Of a DNA stretch of 64,000 bases, positions 52,522-60,903 are shown piece by piece. How positions within the stretch are numbered: the stretch's first letter is position 1; each line of letters opens with the position of its first letter. A program made the translations under genes and the position numbers. The stretch spans positions 4,216,001-4,280,000 of the forward strand of contig NZ_CP151087.1 of assembly GCF_038396785.1 (NCBI RefSeq). Direction: 5' to 3'. Below the pieces are notes generated by a model that did no database searches, had not been told where the DNA came from, and saw nothing but the letters and a program-made list of their open reading frames with translations. The stretch comes from Sphingobacterium thalpophilum. Lineage in GTDB: Bacteria; Bacteroidota; Bacteroidia; Sphingobacteriales; Sphingobacteriaceae.

Positions 52522-54135
52522 ATGAAAAAGAGATTATCATATATATTAATTGCAGCGGGAATAATAGCGACAAGCTTTTCTTCCTGTAAGAAATATTTGG
52601 ATGAATTGCCCGATAATAGGGCTGAACTAAATACAACAGACAAAATTGGGAAAATGCTCGTTGGGGCTTATCCAGAGAATGCTTATGTTATGGTAGCTGA
52701 GTTATCTTCTGACAATGTGGATGATGTTGGGCCAGTTTACTTAAACTACGCACGCTTCATAGAACAAATATACAAATGGCAAGATATTACTGAAACGAGT
52801 AATGATGGAATCGATCGTATTTGGGGAGCGTGTTATGGAGCGATTGCTAATGCAAATGCTGCATTGCAAGCTATTGATGAACAGGGGAATCCAGCGAGCT
52901 TAAAAGCACAGCGTGGTGAAGCGTTGTTGGCACGGGCTTATAACCATTGGATTCTTGTAAATATGTTTGCACAGAATTATTCGAAAAAGTATTCAACAAC
53001 AGATTTGGGTGTTACTTATATGACGAAAGGAGAAACTACCCTAAATCCAAAATATGAACGTAATACTGTTCAGGAAGTTTACGATTTTATTAAAAAGGAT
53101 ATAGAAGAAGGTTTACCATTAATCAATGACGCTTCTTACGCCAACTCTAGTGTTGCAAAATATCACTTTAACCGAGCGGCAGCTTATACCTTTGCATCGC
53201 GTGTTGCATTATTTATGGAAGATTGGACAAAGGCAGTGGAGTATTCCACCGAAGCGTTAGGAAACAATCCAACAGCGACTTTACGTGATTATGCAACGAT
53301 TGCCTCTTTTTCTGCTGCGATCAATAATACAACGAGAGAGTATAATGCGAGCTCAGTGAAAGCTAATTTCTTAGTAGCTACGGCTTATTCGGCGATGGGG
53401 ACAACTTTTGGGGGGTATTCAACCAACAACAGAATCAGTCACGGTGGATCTATTGCAATGACGGAGACAGCGTTTGCTGCTCAGCCTTTTGGGAAAGCTA
53501 CGACATCAACGGATTATAGAATTCGTGCATTTTCCTATACGAGTACGACGGCAAATAAAGTGATTTTTCCACATGTTGCCTACATTTTTGAATATACTGA
53601 TCAAGTTGCGGGAATTGGATTTTCACGAGGAGTCTATACGCCGATCACGTCGGAAGAAGCTTTATTGAATAGGGCGGAAGCAAATATTCATCTTAAGAAT
53701 TATGCGGCAGCCATTACTGATATGCAAATCCATATTAATAACAATACCATTAGCAAGCCTGGGACAATAAGTGAAGCTTCGATTAACAATTGGGCGAATT
53801 CATTTACATATTTTACTCCTACAGCTCCAACACCGAAAAAGAAATTGAACCCAGATTTTCAGATTGAAAGCGGTACACAGGAAAATATGATCCATGCAGT
53901 ATTATCGCTTAAACGCCTTCAGTTTCTTCATACTGGCTTAAGATGGTTCGATGTAAAACGTTATGGCATTGAAATAACCAGAAGGGTCGCTCCTGCGGTC
54001 AACAATGGAACGATGACTTTTACGGTTACCGATAATACGCTATCGATCCGAGATCCTCGTCGTGCAATTCAATTACCTCAAGATGTGGTAAGTGCAGGTT
54101 TAACACCAAATCCTAGATCAAATGAAATTAAGTAA
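52522..54135 (+). CDS. SusD/RagB-family lipoprotein (cassette 2)
   Basis: The 537-residue lipoprotein (Cys22, SFSSCKKYLDELPDNRAEL) follows the SusD plan: WGACYGAIANANAALQAIDE, GEALLARAYNHWILVNMFAQ, VQEVYDFIKKDIEEGLPLIN, ITSEEALLNRAEANIHLKNY and LKRLQFLHTGLRWFDVKRYG. It is about 50 residues longer than the cassette 1 partner. Its last 14 bp overlap the start of the metallohydrolase gene, so the two are translationally coupled. Confidence 0.93.
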   Translation: MKKRLSYILIAAGIIATSFSSCKKYLDELPDNRAELNTTDKIGKMLVGAYPENAYVMVAELSSDNVDDVGPVYLNYARFIEQIYKWQDITETSNDGIDRIWGACYGAIANANAALQAIDEQGNPASLKAQRGEALLARAYNHWILVNMFAQNYSKKYSTTDLGVTYMTKGETTLNPKYERNTVQEVYDFIKKDIEEGLPLINDASYANSSVAKYHFNRAAAYTFASRVALFMEDWTKAVEYSTEALGNNPTATLRDYATIASFSAAINNTTREYNASSVKANFLVATAYSAMGTTFGGYSTNNRISHGGSIAMTETAFAAQPFGKATTSTDYRIRAFSYTSTTANKVIFPHVAYIFEYTDQVAGIGFSRGVYTPITSEEALLNRAEANIHLKNYAAAITDMQIHINNNTISKPGTISEASINNWANSFTYFTPTAPTPKKKLNPDFQIESGTQENMIHAVLSLKRLQFLHTGLRWFDVKRYGIEITRRVAPAVNNGTMTFTVTDNTLSIRDPRRAIQLPQDVVSAGLTPNPRSNEIK

Positions 54136-55036
54136 TAAACTATTTATGTTATTAGCTTCATGCGGAGTGTTGTTTTCTGCATGTAACAAAGAGGATAAAT
54201 TAAATCCCAATAGTGTTTTTGTAGATTCAACAATACCAAAGAACGCTTTGGACAATTACCTCTATAAAAACTATATTCTACCCTACAATGTCGAGATACT
54301 GTACAAGTACGTCGATAAAGAATCTGATATGAGCTATCGATTGGTACCTGCACCTTTTGAATCTTCTATAAGATTGTCCAAGCTTATGCTTTATCTTGTT
54401 ATGGAGCCATATTCAGAAGTGACTGGAGGGAAGGAGTTCCTTAAAAACAACTTTCCAAAATTAATTACGTTTACTGGTTCAGCTCCAATTCAAACAAACG
54501 GTGTCATGATTTTGGGAACAGCAGAATCAGGTACAAAAGTATCTTTGTATAATTTGTTGGAATTAAATGAAACCAATGGTAAAAACCCGGCTTTTCTGAC
54601 GGGCCGATTTTTCAAAACAGTTCACCATGAGTTTCAACATATTCTAAATCAGAATAAGCCTTATCCAAGTAATTTTAAGGAGATCACAGGTACTAGTTAC
54701 GTGGAGGATGACTGGAATGCGAAATATCCTGCCAATGCTACAGGTATAGGAGCCGCGATCGCAGCAGGCTTTATCTCACCGTATGCTTCTAAGGCCGATA
54801 CTGAGGATTTTGCTGAACTGTATTCGTTCTATGTTACGCGGAGTCAAGCTGATTTTGATGCCATGCTGAATGTTGAAAATTCTACGGCAGCGGGAAGGGC
54901 TTTGATCCTTTCAAAATTAGCAATTGTGAAAAACTATATGAAATCTGAGTGGGGAATTGATATGGATCTCTTAAGAGCCAATATTCTTGCTCGTTATCCT
55001 AATCTTAGCACGTTTGATCAAACAACTTTAAATTAA
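54122..55036 (+). CDS. Substrate import-associated zinc metallohydrolase lipoprotein (cassette 2)
   Basis: The 304-residue lipoprotein (Cys21, FSACNKEDKL) has HHEFQHILNQ with His169, Glu170 and His173, and Glu232 in DFAELYSFY as the possible third ligand. Blocks such as YILPYNVEILYKY, GVMILGTAESGTKVSLYNLL and VKNYMKSEWGIDMDLLR also occur in cassette 1. It is the short form and lacks the C-terminal beta-rich extension. It probably cleaves the substrate presented by the linked SusCD pair. Whether it is a true peptidase has not been shown as far as I know. Confidence 0.86.
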   Translation: MKLSNKLFMLLASCGVLFSACNKEDKLNPNSVFVDSTIPKNALDNYLYKNYILPYNVEILYKYVDKESDMSYRLVPAPFESSIRLSKLMLYLVMEPYSEVTGGKEFLKNNFPKLITFTGSAPIQTNGVMILGTAESGTKVSLYNLLELNETNGKNPAFLTGRFFKTVHHEFQHILNQNKPYPSNFKEITGTSYVEDDWNAKYPANATGIGAAIAAGFISPYASKADTEDFAELYSFYVTRSQADFDAMLNVENSTAAGRALILSKLAIVKNYMKSEWGIDMDLLRANILARYPNLSTFDQTTLN

Positions 55037-55042
55037 GAAAAA

Positions 55043-55906
55043 ATGAAATTTAAACTATTTATTTTAGGAATAACCATTTTGTCTTTGGGCGCAAGTTGTG
55101 AGAAGAAGATGGATCGTATTTTTGAAGACAGTCCGAGTGACCGTCTAAACGCGAGCGTGGCTAATGTATACTCTACTTTACAAGCGAATAAAGATGGCTG
55201 GATAATCAAGTATTTTCCAAGCAGCGGATTAGAATTTGGAGGATATACCTTATTTGCCAAATTTAATAATACCACTGACGTTAGCATTGAAGGTGATTTT
55301 ACAACACTTGCTGCACAGGTAAGTACTTATACTGTCGCACCTGGTGCTGGCGCAATTTTGACCTTCGATACCTATAATCGCATATTTCATTATTTTGCAT
55401 TGCCTGCAGTCTTTAATAGAGAGCCTGCATATCAATTACCCGGTTTCCTTACAGCATCAATTGGTGCGAGTAACGAGGGGATGAAAGGTGAAAATGATTT
55501 CTTGGTAACAAAGGCATCAGCTGATTCCATTGTCATGGAAGGTAGAAAATCGTACAATAAGGTTGTGATGGTCCCGATTAAATCTTCAGAGGCTTCTACA
55601 ATTATAGCGACCTACCGCGCTGCGCTTACAAAATTCCATGCATTTTCAAATTACAAATTTGAAGTTGGGACAGAATCCTTCGCAGCAACATTTTCAACCG
55701 CAGCAACGAAACGAGCATTATTGATTGCAGGTAATACTAAACCATATGCTTATCGTTATACGCCTACTGGACTTGAATTTTATACGGAATATGACGTAAA
55801 TGGAGTGAAGTTTAGAGAATTGAAGTATGTAGAACCAACAGGAGCGTATACCAAAGGTTATTTTACCAACGATGCAGGAACGATCAAGTTAGTCCCACAA
55901 AGTTAA
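55043..55906 (+). CDS. DUF4302-type lipoprotein (cassette 2)
   Basis: The 287-residue lipoprotein (Cys19, LSLGASCEKKMDRIFEDSP) starts with RLNASVANVYSTLQANKDGW, matching LADSLAQYQATLASAPYGWK of cassette 1, and shares AAQVSTYTVAPGAGAILTFD and the ADSIVMEGRKSYNKVVMVPI block. It ends at KGYFTNDAGTIKLVPQS, which corresponds to about residue 260 of the cassette 1 protein, so this form lacks the C-terminal part. It is six bases downstream of the metallohydrolase gene. The role is unknown; surface-exposed substrate binding is a reasonable guess. Confidence 0.75.
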   Translation: MKFKLFILGITILSLGASCEKKMDRIFEDSPSDRLNASVANVYSTLQANKDGWIIKYFPSSGLEFGGYTLFAKFNNTTDVSIEGDFTTLAAQVSTYTVAPGAGAILTFDTYNRIFHYFALPAVFNREPAYQLPGFLTASIGASNEGMKGENDFLVTKASADSIVMEGRKSYNKVVMVPIKSSEASTIIATYRAALTKFHAFSNYKFEVGTESFAATFSTAATKRALLIAGNTKPYAYRYTPTGLEFYTEYDVNGVKFRELKYVEPTGAYTKGYFTNDAGTIKLVPQS

Positions 55907-55960
55907 AAAGCAATTTTCTCCCTGCGAAATCAGGGAGAAAGTTTCATATGTTTATTTAGT

Positions 55961-55996
55961 GGCCCCTTCAGAATATTTTTTGGAGGGGCTTTTTTG
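55961..55996 (+). terminator. Terminator of cassette 2
   Basis: GCCCCTTCA pairs with TGGAGGGGC (one G:T) and is followed by T6. A second hairpin, TTTCTCCCTG / CAGGGAGAAA (55917-55941), lies just before it. Confidence 0.8.
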
Positions 55997-56099
55997 CAAA
56001 TATTTTTTTCCATGTAATGGATCTATTGATTTAGTTGTCATAATGATGTAGGCCTTTGCCATAGTTAGTTTAATTGATATAAACCAAAGTGTAAATTTT

Positions 56100-56762
56100 A
56101 TGAAGTATTTTTTTAGTGCCCTTTTACTTGTTTTTGCAGCTCAGTTATTTGCGCAACAAAAAACCAATCAGACGAAACATCTGCCATTTGAGACGATCTA
56201 TTTTGCCGGTGTTCAATTTAACAACGCCAGCAATCTGAATAGGATCTTGAAAGAATATGATTCCGGAAAGGTGCCTGGGTTTGGTTGGAATGCAGGCGCC
56301 GGACTGGCATACAGGACGAAACAAACCCTTATTGGCGTGAATTTTAGCCTGTCGACAAGCAGTAAAAACGACAATACGATGAACACAGGAGATTTTACGG
56401 TTTATGTATCTACCAATGCGATACGTACAGGCAGATTGATCTTTAGTCCGCAGCTGGGAGTCGGTACGCAGTCTACTACTTTTACGGTTCAAAAGAAAAA
56501 TCTGAATGGAGAATTTAGAGACTTTTTGACCACGCAGTCCAACCAAACTAAAATGGAGCATGATGCTGCTATTGTCGATTTAAGTGTTACGTTGAAAACA
56601 TCCAATTCCGAACGCACTAGCTTTCGCCCGGAATGTAGAATAGGTTATAAATCTTCTATTACACAGAATGAATGGAAAGTAGTGAATGCTGCGGTTTCAG
56701 ATGTTCCGAAGGATAGACTGGGACATTTCTATGTACAGTTAGCTTGGGGTATTGGACGATAA
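56100..56762 (+). CDS. Secreted protein, probable small outer-membrane beta-barrel
   Basis: The 220-residue protein has a signal peptide (FFSALLLVFAAQLFAQ) and alternating-hydrophobicity strands (TIYFAGVQFNNASNL, GWNAGAGLAYRTKQTLIGVN, RLIFSPQLGVGTQSTTF, AIVDLSVTLKTS, FYVQLAWGIGR) with a terminal aromatic/Gly strand. This fits an OmpA-like or PorT-like 8-strand barrel, but no named family is recognised. It stands alone between cassette 2 and a minus-strand gene group that converges on it. Function unknown. Confidence 0.6.
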   Translation: MKYFFSALLLVFAAQLFAQQKTNQTKHLPFETIYFAGVQFNNASNLNRILKEYDSGKVPGFGWNAGAGLAYRTKQTLIGVNFSLSTSSKNDNTMNTGDFTVYVSTNAIRTGRLIFSPQLGVGTQSTTFTVQKKNLNGEFRDFLTTQSNQTKMEHDAAIVDLSVTLKTSNSERTSFRPECRIGYKSSITQNEWKVVNAAVSDVPKDRLGHFYVQLAWGIGR

Positions 56763-56819
56763 TAATACGATACTAAGGTTTATAGTGCTCCAAAATCTTA
56801 GTATTCATAGCTAGAGCCG

Positions 56820-56872
56820 CTGTATTTAAAACAGTAGCCAAACCTCTTGTTTTGCTATTGTTTTAAATACAG
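56820..56872. repeat. 19-bp inverted repeat at the 3' end of the 194-residue gene
   Basis: CTGTATTTAAAACAGTAGC (56820-56838) is the reverse complement, with one mismatch, of 56854-56872. The right arm is the end of the coding sequence and stop of the minus-strand gene. As RNA it forms a long hairpin with a 15-nt loop but lacks a T-run. The left arm looks like an inverted copy of the gene end. Confidence 0.6.
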
Positions 56873-57439
56873 ACTGTTTAATATCAGGTCAATGAGTTCA
56901 TGCGCTTTTTGTGCGTCCTGTTTTTTGACATAAATGGTTCCCATAACTTTAAATTTTCCCTTGTTGTCTTGAACCAAAAAGCTTTTATAATTGCTACGCG
57001 TTTTAAAGTAATCTACCAATACCTCAAAATTATTCATCGATTTTATTTCGCTGAAATAATCATTGGCAAGCGTACGGTCCGGTGTTGTTCCTGCGACATA
57101 CACTATTTCAGGAGCAAGAGACTGCCGTAAAGCCCTCAAATTCTCTTTTGGGGAAGTTGAAGTACTTCGCGTAACCATTGTAACCAACATTCCATCAATC
57201 CACCAAAATTCCCCAACCATCTCATTTACATTTTTCTGAACAGGTTCTGGATCTACTTGGTTCAATTTTAAAAAAGCATCATCTGCTGTTATTCGTGAGC
57301 TGGGAGGTAGGAGGTCACAATGTGCCGCATCGCTTAATGGAAGGACATTTGTTCCTTGTAGATAAGTCTGTGCATAAGCGGTTGGGAATATCGCCAAACC
57401 GCTTATAATATAAGTTAAAAATAAGATGTACTTCCGCAT
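56855..57439 (-). CDS. Secreted protein of unknown family, tandem paralogue A
   Basis: The 194-residue protein has a signal peptide (ILFLTYIISGLAIFPTAYAQ) then TYLQGTNVLPLSDAAHCDLL and ITADDAFLKLNQVDPEPVQ. The central block IVYVAGTTPDRTLANDYFSE and FWWIDGMLVTMVTRST is almost the same in the neighbour at 57456. I do not recognise the family. It is the last gene of a minus-strand group with a lipoprotein and a JAMM-like protein. Its partner lies 16 bp upstream. It is likely periplasmic or exported. Confidence 0.6.
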   Translation of the reverse strand: MRKYILFLTYIISGLAIFPTAYAQTYLQGTNVLPLSDAAHCDLLPPSSRITADDAFLKLNQVDPEPVQKNVNEMVGEFWWIDGMLVTMVTRSTSTSPKENLRALRQSLAPEIVYVAGTTPDRTLANDYFSEIKSMNNFEVLVDYFKTRSNYKSFLVQDNKGKFKVMGTIYVKKQDAQKAHELIDLILNSLYLKQ

Positions 57440-57455
57440 ATAGAGCTAAGCTTTT

Positions 57456-58031
57456 CTACTGTTTAAAATACAGACTATTTAATATCAGGTCAATGAGTTC
57501 ATGCGCTTTTTGTGCATCCTGTTTTTGTGCATAAATAGTACCCATAACTTTAAATTTTCCCTTGGCATCTTGGATCAAAAAGTCTTTATAATTACTACGG
57601 GTTTTAAAGTATTCAACCAATACCTCGAAATTATTCATCGATTTAATTTCGCTGAAATAATCATTGGCAAGCGTACGGTCCGGTGTTGTTCCTGCGACAT
57701 ACACTATTTCAGGAGCAAGAGACTGCTGTAAATCTCTCAAATTCTCTTTTGGGAAAGTTGAAGTACTTCGCGTAACCATTGTAACCAACATTCCATCAAT
57801 CCACCAATATTCCCCTATCATTTCATTTACATTTTCTTCAACAGATTTTGGATCAATTTGTTTCAGTTTTAAAAATGCATTGTCAGCTGTTATCCTTGTA
57901 TTTATCGGTAATAAGTCGCAATGTGCCGCATCGCTTAATGGAATTACATCAGTTCCTTGGAGATAAGTTTGTGCATAATTATTTGATAATATGCCAATAT
58001 AAATTATTACAAGTAGGATAAATTTCTTCAT
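57456..58031 (-). CDS. Secreted protein of unknown family, tandem paralogue B
   Basis: The 191-residue protein (signal peptide KFILLVIIYIGILSNNYAQ) parallels paralogue A over its full length: TYLQGTDVIPLSDAAHCDLL, ITADNAFLKLKQIDPKSVEE, GEYWWIDGMLVTMVTRST, APEIVYVAGTTPDRTLANDY. DNA of the middle third is nearly identical between the two while signal peptides and the TADxAFLKL segment diverge. It begins 10 bp downstream of the JAMM-like gene. Function unknown. Confidence 0.6.
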   Translation of the reverse strand: MKKFILLVIIYIGILSNNYAQTYLQGTDVIPLSDAAHCDLLPINTRITADNAFLKLKQIDPKSVEENVNEMIGEYWWIDGMLVTMVTRSTSTFPKENLRDLQQSLAPEIVYVAGTTPDRTLANDYFSEIKSMNNFEVLVEYFKTRSNYKDFLIQDAKGKFKVMGTIYAQKQDAQKAHELIDLILNSLYFKQ

Positions 58032-58041
58032 AAAATTGTTA

Positions 58042-59172
58042 TTAATTACAGTTATTGATTGAAATAAACTTTCTAAATGTATTTGGATCGATTTTGGAGT
58101 TCAATGGTTTAAAGTTAGCAGTTCCCGATTCCGAGCTATAGAGCTGTATCATATCCCCATAGAGATCTATCAATGCAAGTTCCTGCGAGGTATAAGCATT
58201 ATTCCCCATACGCCTGTATCCTCTAGTTAATCTTTTGTACTCTTCAAAATCAGCCTGCCGATTTGGATACCTGTTTACCCATTTGACAGGATCGGTAATG
58301 GTAATAGCATAGTCGTGATTTGCTGTCATGACATTAATGCTGTGATAGCTAAGATATACCTGTTTTTGAGCTGGGCTCAATACATCCATATTTGCATTGC
58401 TGGTCGCCATATAGATCCCGATACCTGAAAACACATCGATGGACGAGGGAGCACTCTCAAAACCATGGGTATGGGTGTAGTCTACCGTTACCTCGACCTG
58501 GTCATTGGCCTTCCATTGCCACCGCTCATGAGAGGTGACTTCGTGGACACCGTCCCCCAATTCGTATCCTACGTCCACATTTGTATAATTTGTTACTTCT
58601 TTCGTATTGAGATTCATATAGGTATTATAACCATGCTCTTTGCCAGTCTGTAAAGTTAGATTTTTTATTTCATTGTTTTTAGCTATGGTACTTTGCTTGG
58701 TTTTACGGTCATTCAGAGCCGCTCTGTCTGCACAAGGATCTATCTTCGCCAGCTTTTTCAATGTGACTTTTATCATTGATTCCCACCAGCCGTTTAAATT
58801 GGGTATAGCTATCCCAGACCCAATGTCTAAGCCAAATCCTCCATTCCCACAACTGGTCGTACTTTTCGGTTTGGCGACAACTCTCGTGACGACCACCTCA
58901 TCCAGCGTATTCATTCCGCTAAATGAAAATGTGTTTTGCAGGAAACTGCCGAGGTAGTTTGAACTTCCGTTACCTCCGTATTCATCTGTTGGAAATTCGG
59001 GATCGCCTATATTTTTCTCCACGCAGTTGGCATTGACATCGTACATGATGGATTCAACTTCAATATCTTCTGGTGGAGCTTCCACATCTTGTGCTTTCGA
59101 ATCAATGATCATGAAAAGACCAAAGGAAAAGACTCCTAGGGATAAAATCTGTAATAATACTTTTCTTTTCAT
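58042..59172 (-). CDS. Secreted protein with JAMM-like HxH...SxxD motif, function unknown
   Basis: The 376-residue product has a signal peptide (LLQILSLGVFSFGLFMIID to about residue 27), a low-complexity region with a Cys pair (NANCVEKNIGDP, PKSTTSCGNGGFG), and from about residue 145 a domain DPCADRAALNDRKTKQSTIA, then GKEHGYNTYMNLNTKEVTNY (Glu179), then DYTHTHGFESAPSSIDVFSG with His234, His236, Ser243 and Asp246. The last set resembles the HxH(6)SxxD metal site of JAMM/JAB deubiquitinase-like folds, one residue shorter than the RadC form but like a Bacteroidetes family seen at the ends of some toxin-like proteins. I assign it with caution. It lies between a lipoprotein gene and the two paralogues. 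Confidence 0.5.
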   Translation of the reverse strand: MKRKVLLQILSLGVFSFGLFMIIDSKAQDVEAPPEDIEVESIMYDVNANCVEKNIGDPEFPTDEYGGNGSSNYLGSFLQNTFSFSGMNTLDEVVVTRVVAKPKSTTSCGNGGFGLDIGSGIAIPNLNGWWESMIKVTLKKLAKIDPCADRAALNDRKTKQSTIAKNNEIKNLTLQTGKEHGYNTYMNLNTKEVTNYTNVDVGYELGDGVHEVTSHERWQWKANDQVEVTVDYTHTHGFESAPSSIDVFSGIGIYMATSNANMDVLSPAQKQVYLSYHSINVMTANHDYAITITDPVKWVNRYPNRQADFEEYKRLTRGYRRMGNNAYTSQELALIDLYGDMIQLYSSESGTANFKPLNSKIDPNTFRKFISINNCN

Positions 59173-59176
59173 CGTC

Positions 59177-59791
59177 TTAATTATAGGTTAGTACATCTCC
59201 TACCTTACCCATGGAGACCTTTATCAGTTTGAATGCTTTCCCATCTAAATTAAAGACGACAATATGACCGTCAAATTTTTCATTGGCCAATACTTGCTGA
59301 TACTCCGTGTAGTCATAATTGGTCATGCTGATATTCTTTACCTGACACAGGCTATCAATGTATGAAGGCCGGGGCCGATATTCCCGTAGTCGGGCATATA
59401 CATTCTGTTGGTTTTGATCAGAATAAAAATTAATCATCCGATAGCCTTTATCAGCAATGTAATCAGCAATTTTGTCCGTTAATATACCGCCAGTTAAGGG
59501 AATTAGATAAGAATATTTCGTGTCGTTTACGACTTCCTTCACCGCATAATCCCAAAGTAATTGATCCATCACACTCCCATTTTCAGGAGCGTTGGAAACA
59601 TTCGCTTTTGTACCAGCTTTTTTAGCAAAAAGTGCTTTTTCTTCTATAGACTTTGCTTTTGTGAATTTTTTGAGCATTGCTAAATTAAAACTGCTCTTTG
59701 GCTTTTTTGTATTGGGCTCCTTCTCCAAACGGTCTCTTTGACAGCTCATAAGACTGATCAAAATACTGGTTAATAATAAATACTTCTTCAT
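59177..59791 (-). CDS. Lipoprotein of unknown function, first gene of the minus-strand group
   Basis: The 204-residue protein has a lipoprotein signal ending LISLMSC (Cys17), a basic linker with EKEPNTKKPKSSFNLAMLKK, and a C-terminal domain with DYIADKGYRMINFYSDQNQQ, RPRPSYIDSLCQVKNISM and IVVFNLDGKAFKLIKVSMGK. No known family is recognised. It is followed by the JAMM-like gene after four bases, so translation may be coupled. The position suggests a surface or periplasmic partner of the downstream secreted proteins. Confidence 0.6.
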   Translation of the reverse strand: MKKYLLLTSILISLMSCQRDRLEKEPNTKKPKSSFNLAMLKKFTKAKSIEEKALFAKKAGTKANVSNAPENGSVMDQLLWDYAVKEVVNDTKYSYLIPLTGGILTDKIADYIADKGYRMINFYSDQNQQNVYARLREYRPRPSYIDSLCQVKNISMTNYDYTEYQQVLANEKFDGHIVVFNLDGKAFKLIKVSMGKVGDVLTYN

Positions 59792-59849
59792 AATTCGGTG
59801 ATTTTCATTTTAAAAGACTATTTTTAACTGCTGTTTTTGGTTTTAGTAA

Positions 59850-59858
59850 TTGTCTTAG
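59850..59858. repeat. Left 9-bp target-site duplication of the IS4-type element
   Basis: TTGTCTTAG here and at 62512-62520 flank the CA(TA/CT)TG(T/C)GTCCTAAA ends. Confidence 0.8.
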
Positions 59859-60898
59859 CATATGTGTCCTAAATAAATTTTAGGATTGGATTTCTGTGGT
59901 ACAAGCATAGCTTTTTTCATCATTTCGATATTGACCCCTATTTTTCAATCTGCGAAGATCTTTAGCTGTCCCTTTTTTCCTTTTATAGGCGGCCTGAGAA
60001 AGGGATCATCTATCCATTGCCAGATGTTTATTTTCACGAAGATATTCATTCTGATGAATGCGACCAGATTGGACAGGTTCCAGTCATATTTGGCCTTTTT
60101 TTGCAAGTATTTTAACAGTAATATGCCAATGAGTGAAGTTCAGATCTAGATCATCACTGCATTTTCAGAAGTCCCTATGAATGTCGATACTTTTAAGCGC
60201 TGCTTTAGATGCTTGAAGAAGACTTCGATATGCCAGCGTTGTTTATAGATGTTTGCCACCAAAGAAGCCTTCCACTTCGTATTATTGGTCAAAAAGTGGT
60301 GCTCATTGCCAGTGGTGCTGTCCCAAAAGTGGACTAGGCGTAGCGGCTTGCCGTTGTATTTATTGCAGGCAGCACCGGATAGCTCAATGAGCTCATCCTT
60401 AAGGATCCCCTTTTCGATGAGTGCTTCACTCTGATAGGACTTGATAACCTTGTACTTCATATTAACTTTACTCCTGGTAACGAAGTAACCCCCCCTGCTG
60501 TCCAAATCCCCAAGCCAGCTGTAATCCACGTAGCCACGGTCCACTACCACCACGCTTCCCTTGGAAAAACTGTAACTACCGGCTCGCTGGCTCTCATGTA
60601 CTTTTCCATCGGTAATCTGCATAAAAACAGGTAGGCAGCCATCATAATCCAAGACAGTGTGCAGCTTTACGGCACCTTTGGTGCTGCGAAACTTTGCCCA
60701 GTCAAATACAGATAGACATAAGGGGATGATGCTTGCATCCATCAGATATACTTTACGCTTTAGCTGACCAAGATCTTTGCGAAAATGGGTGTCCTTTTGC
60801 CAAAGCCTATCCAAAACAGAATAGTAAAGATCTTTGAAAAGTTCATGGGTACGGTGTGTGTTGATATAGGATATATTAGACTTACTTGGAGCTCTTAC

Positions 60899-60903
60899 TA
60901 CAC
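60899..60903. repeat. Left 5-bp target-site duplication of the IS5-type element
   Basis: TACAC, repeated at 62203-62207 directly beyond the other inverted-repeat end. Deleting the element and one copy restores the IS4 transposase reading frame exactly. Confidence 0.85.
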
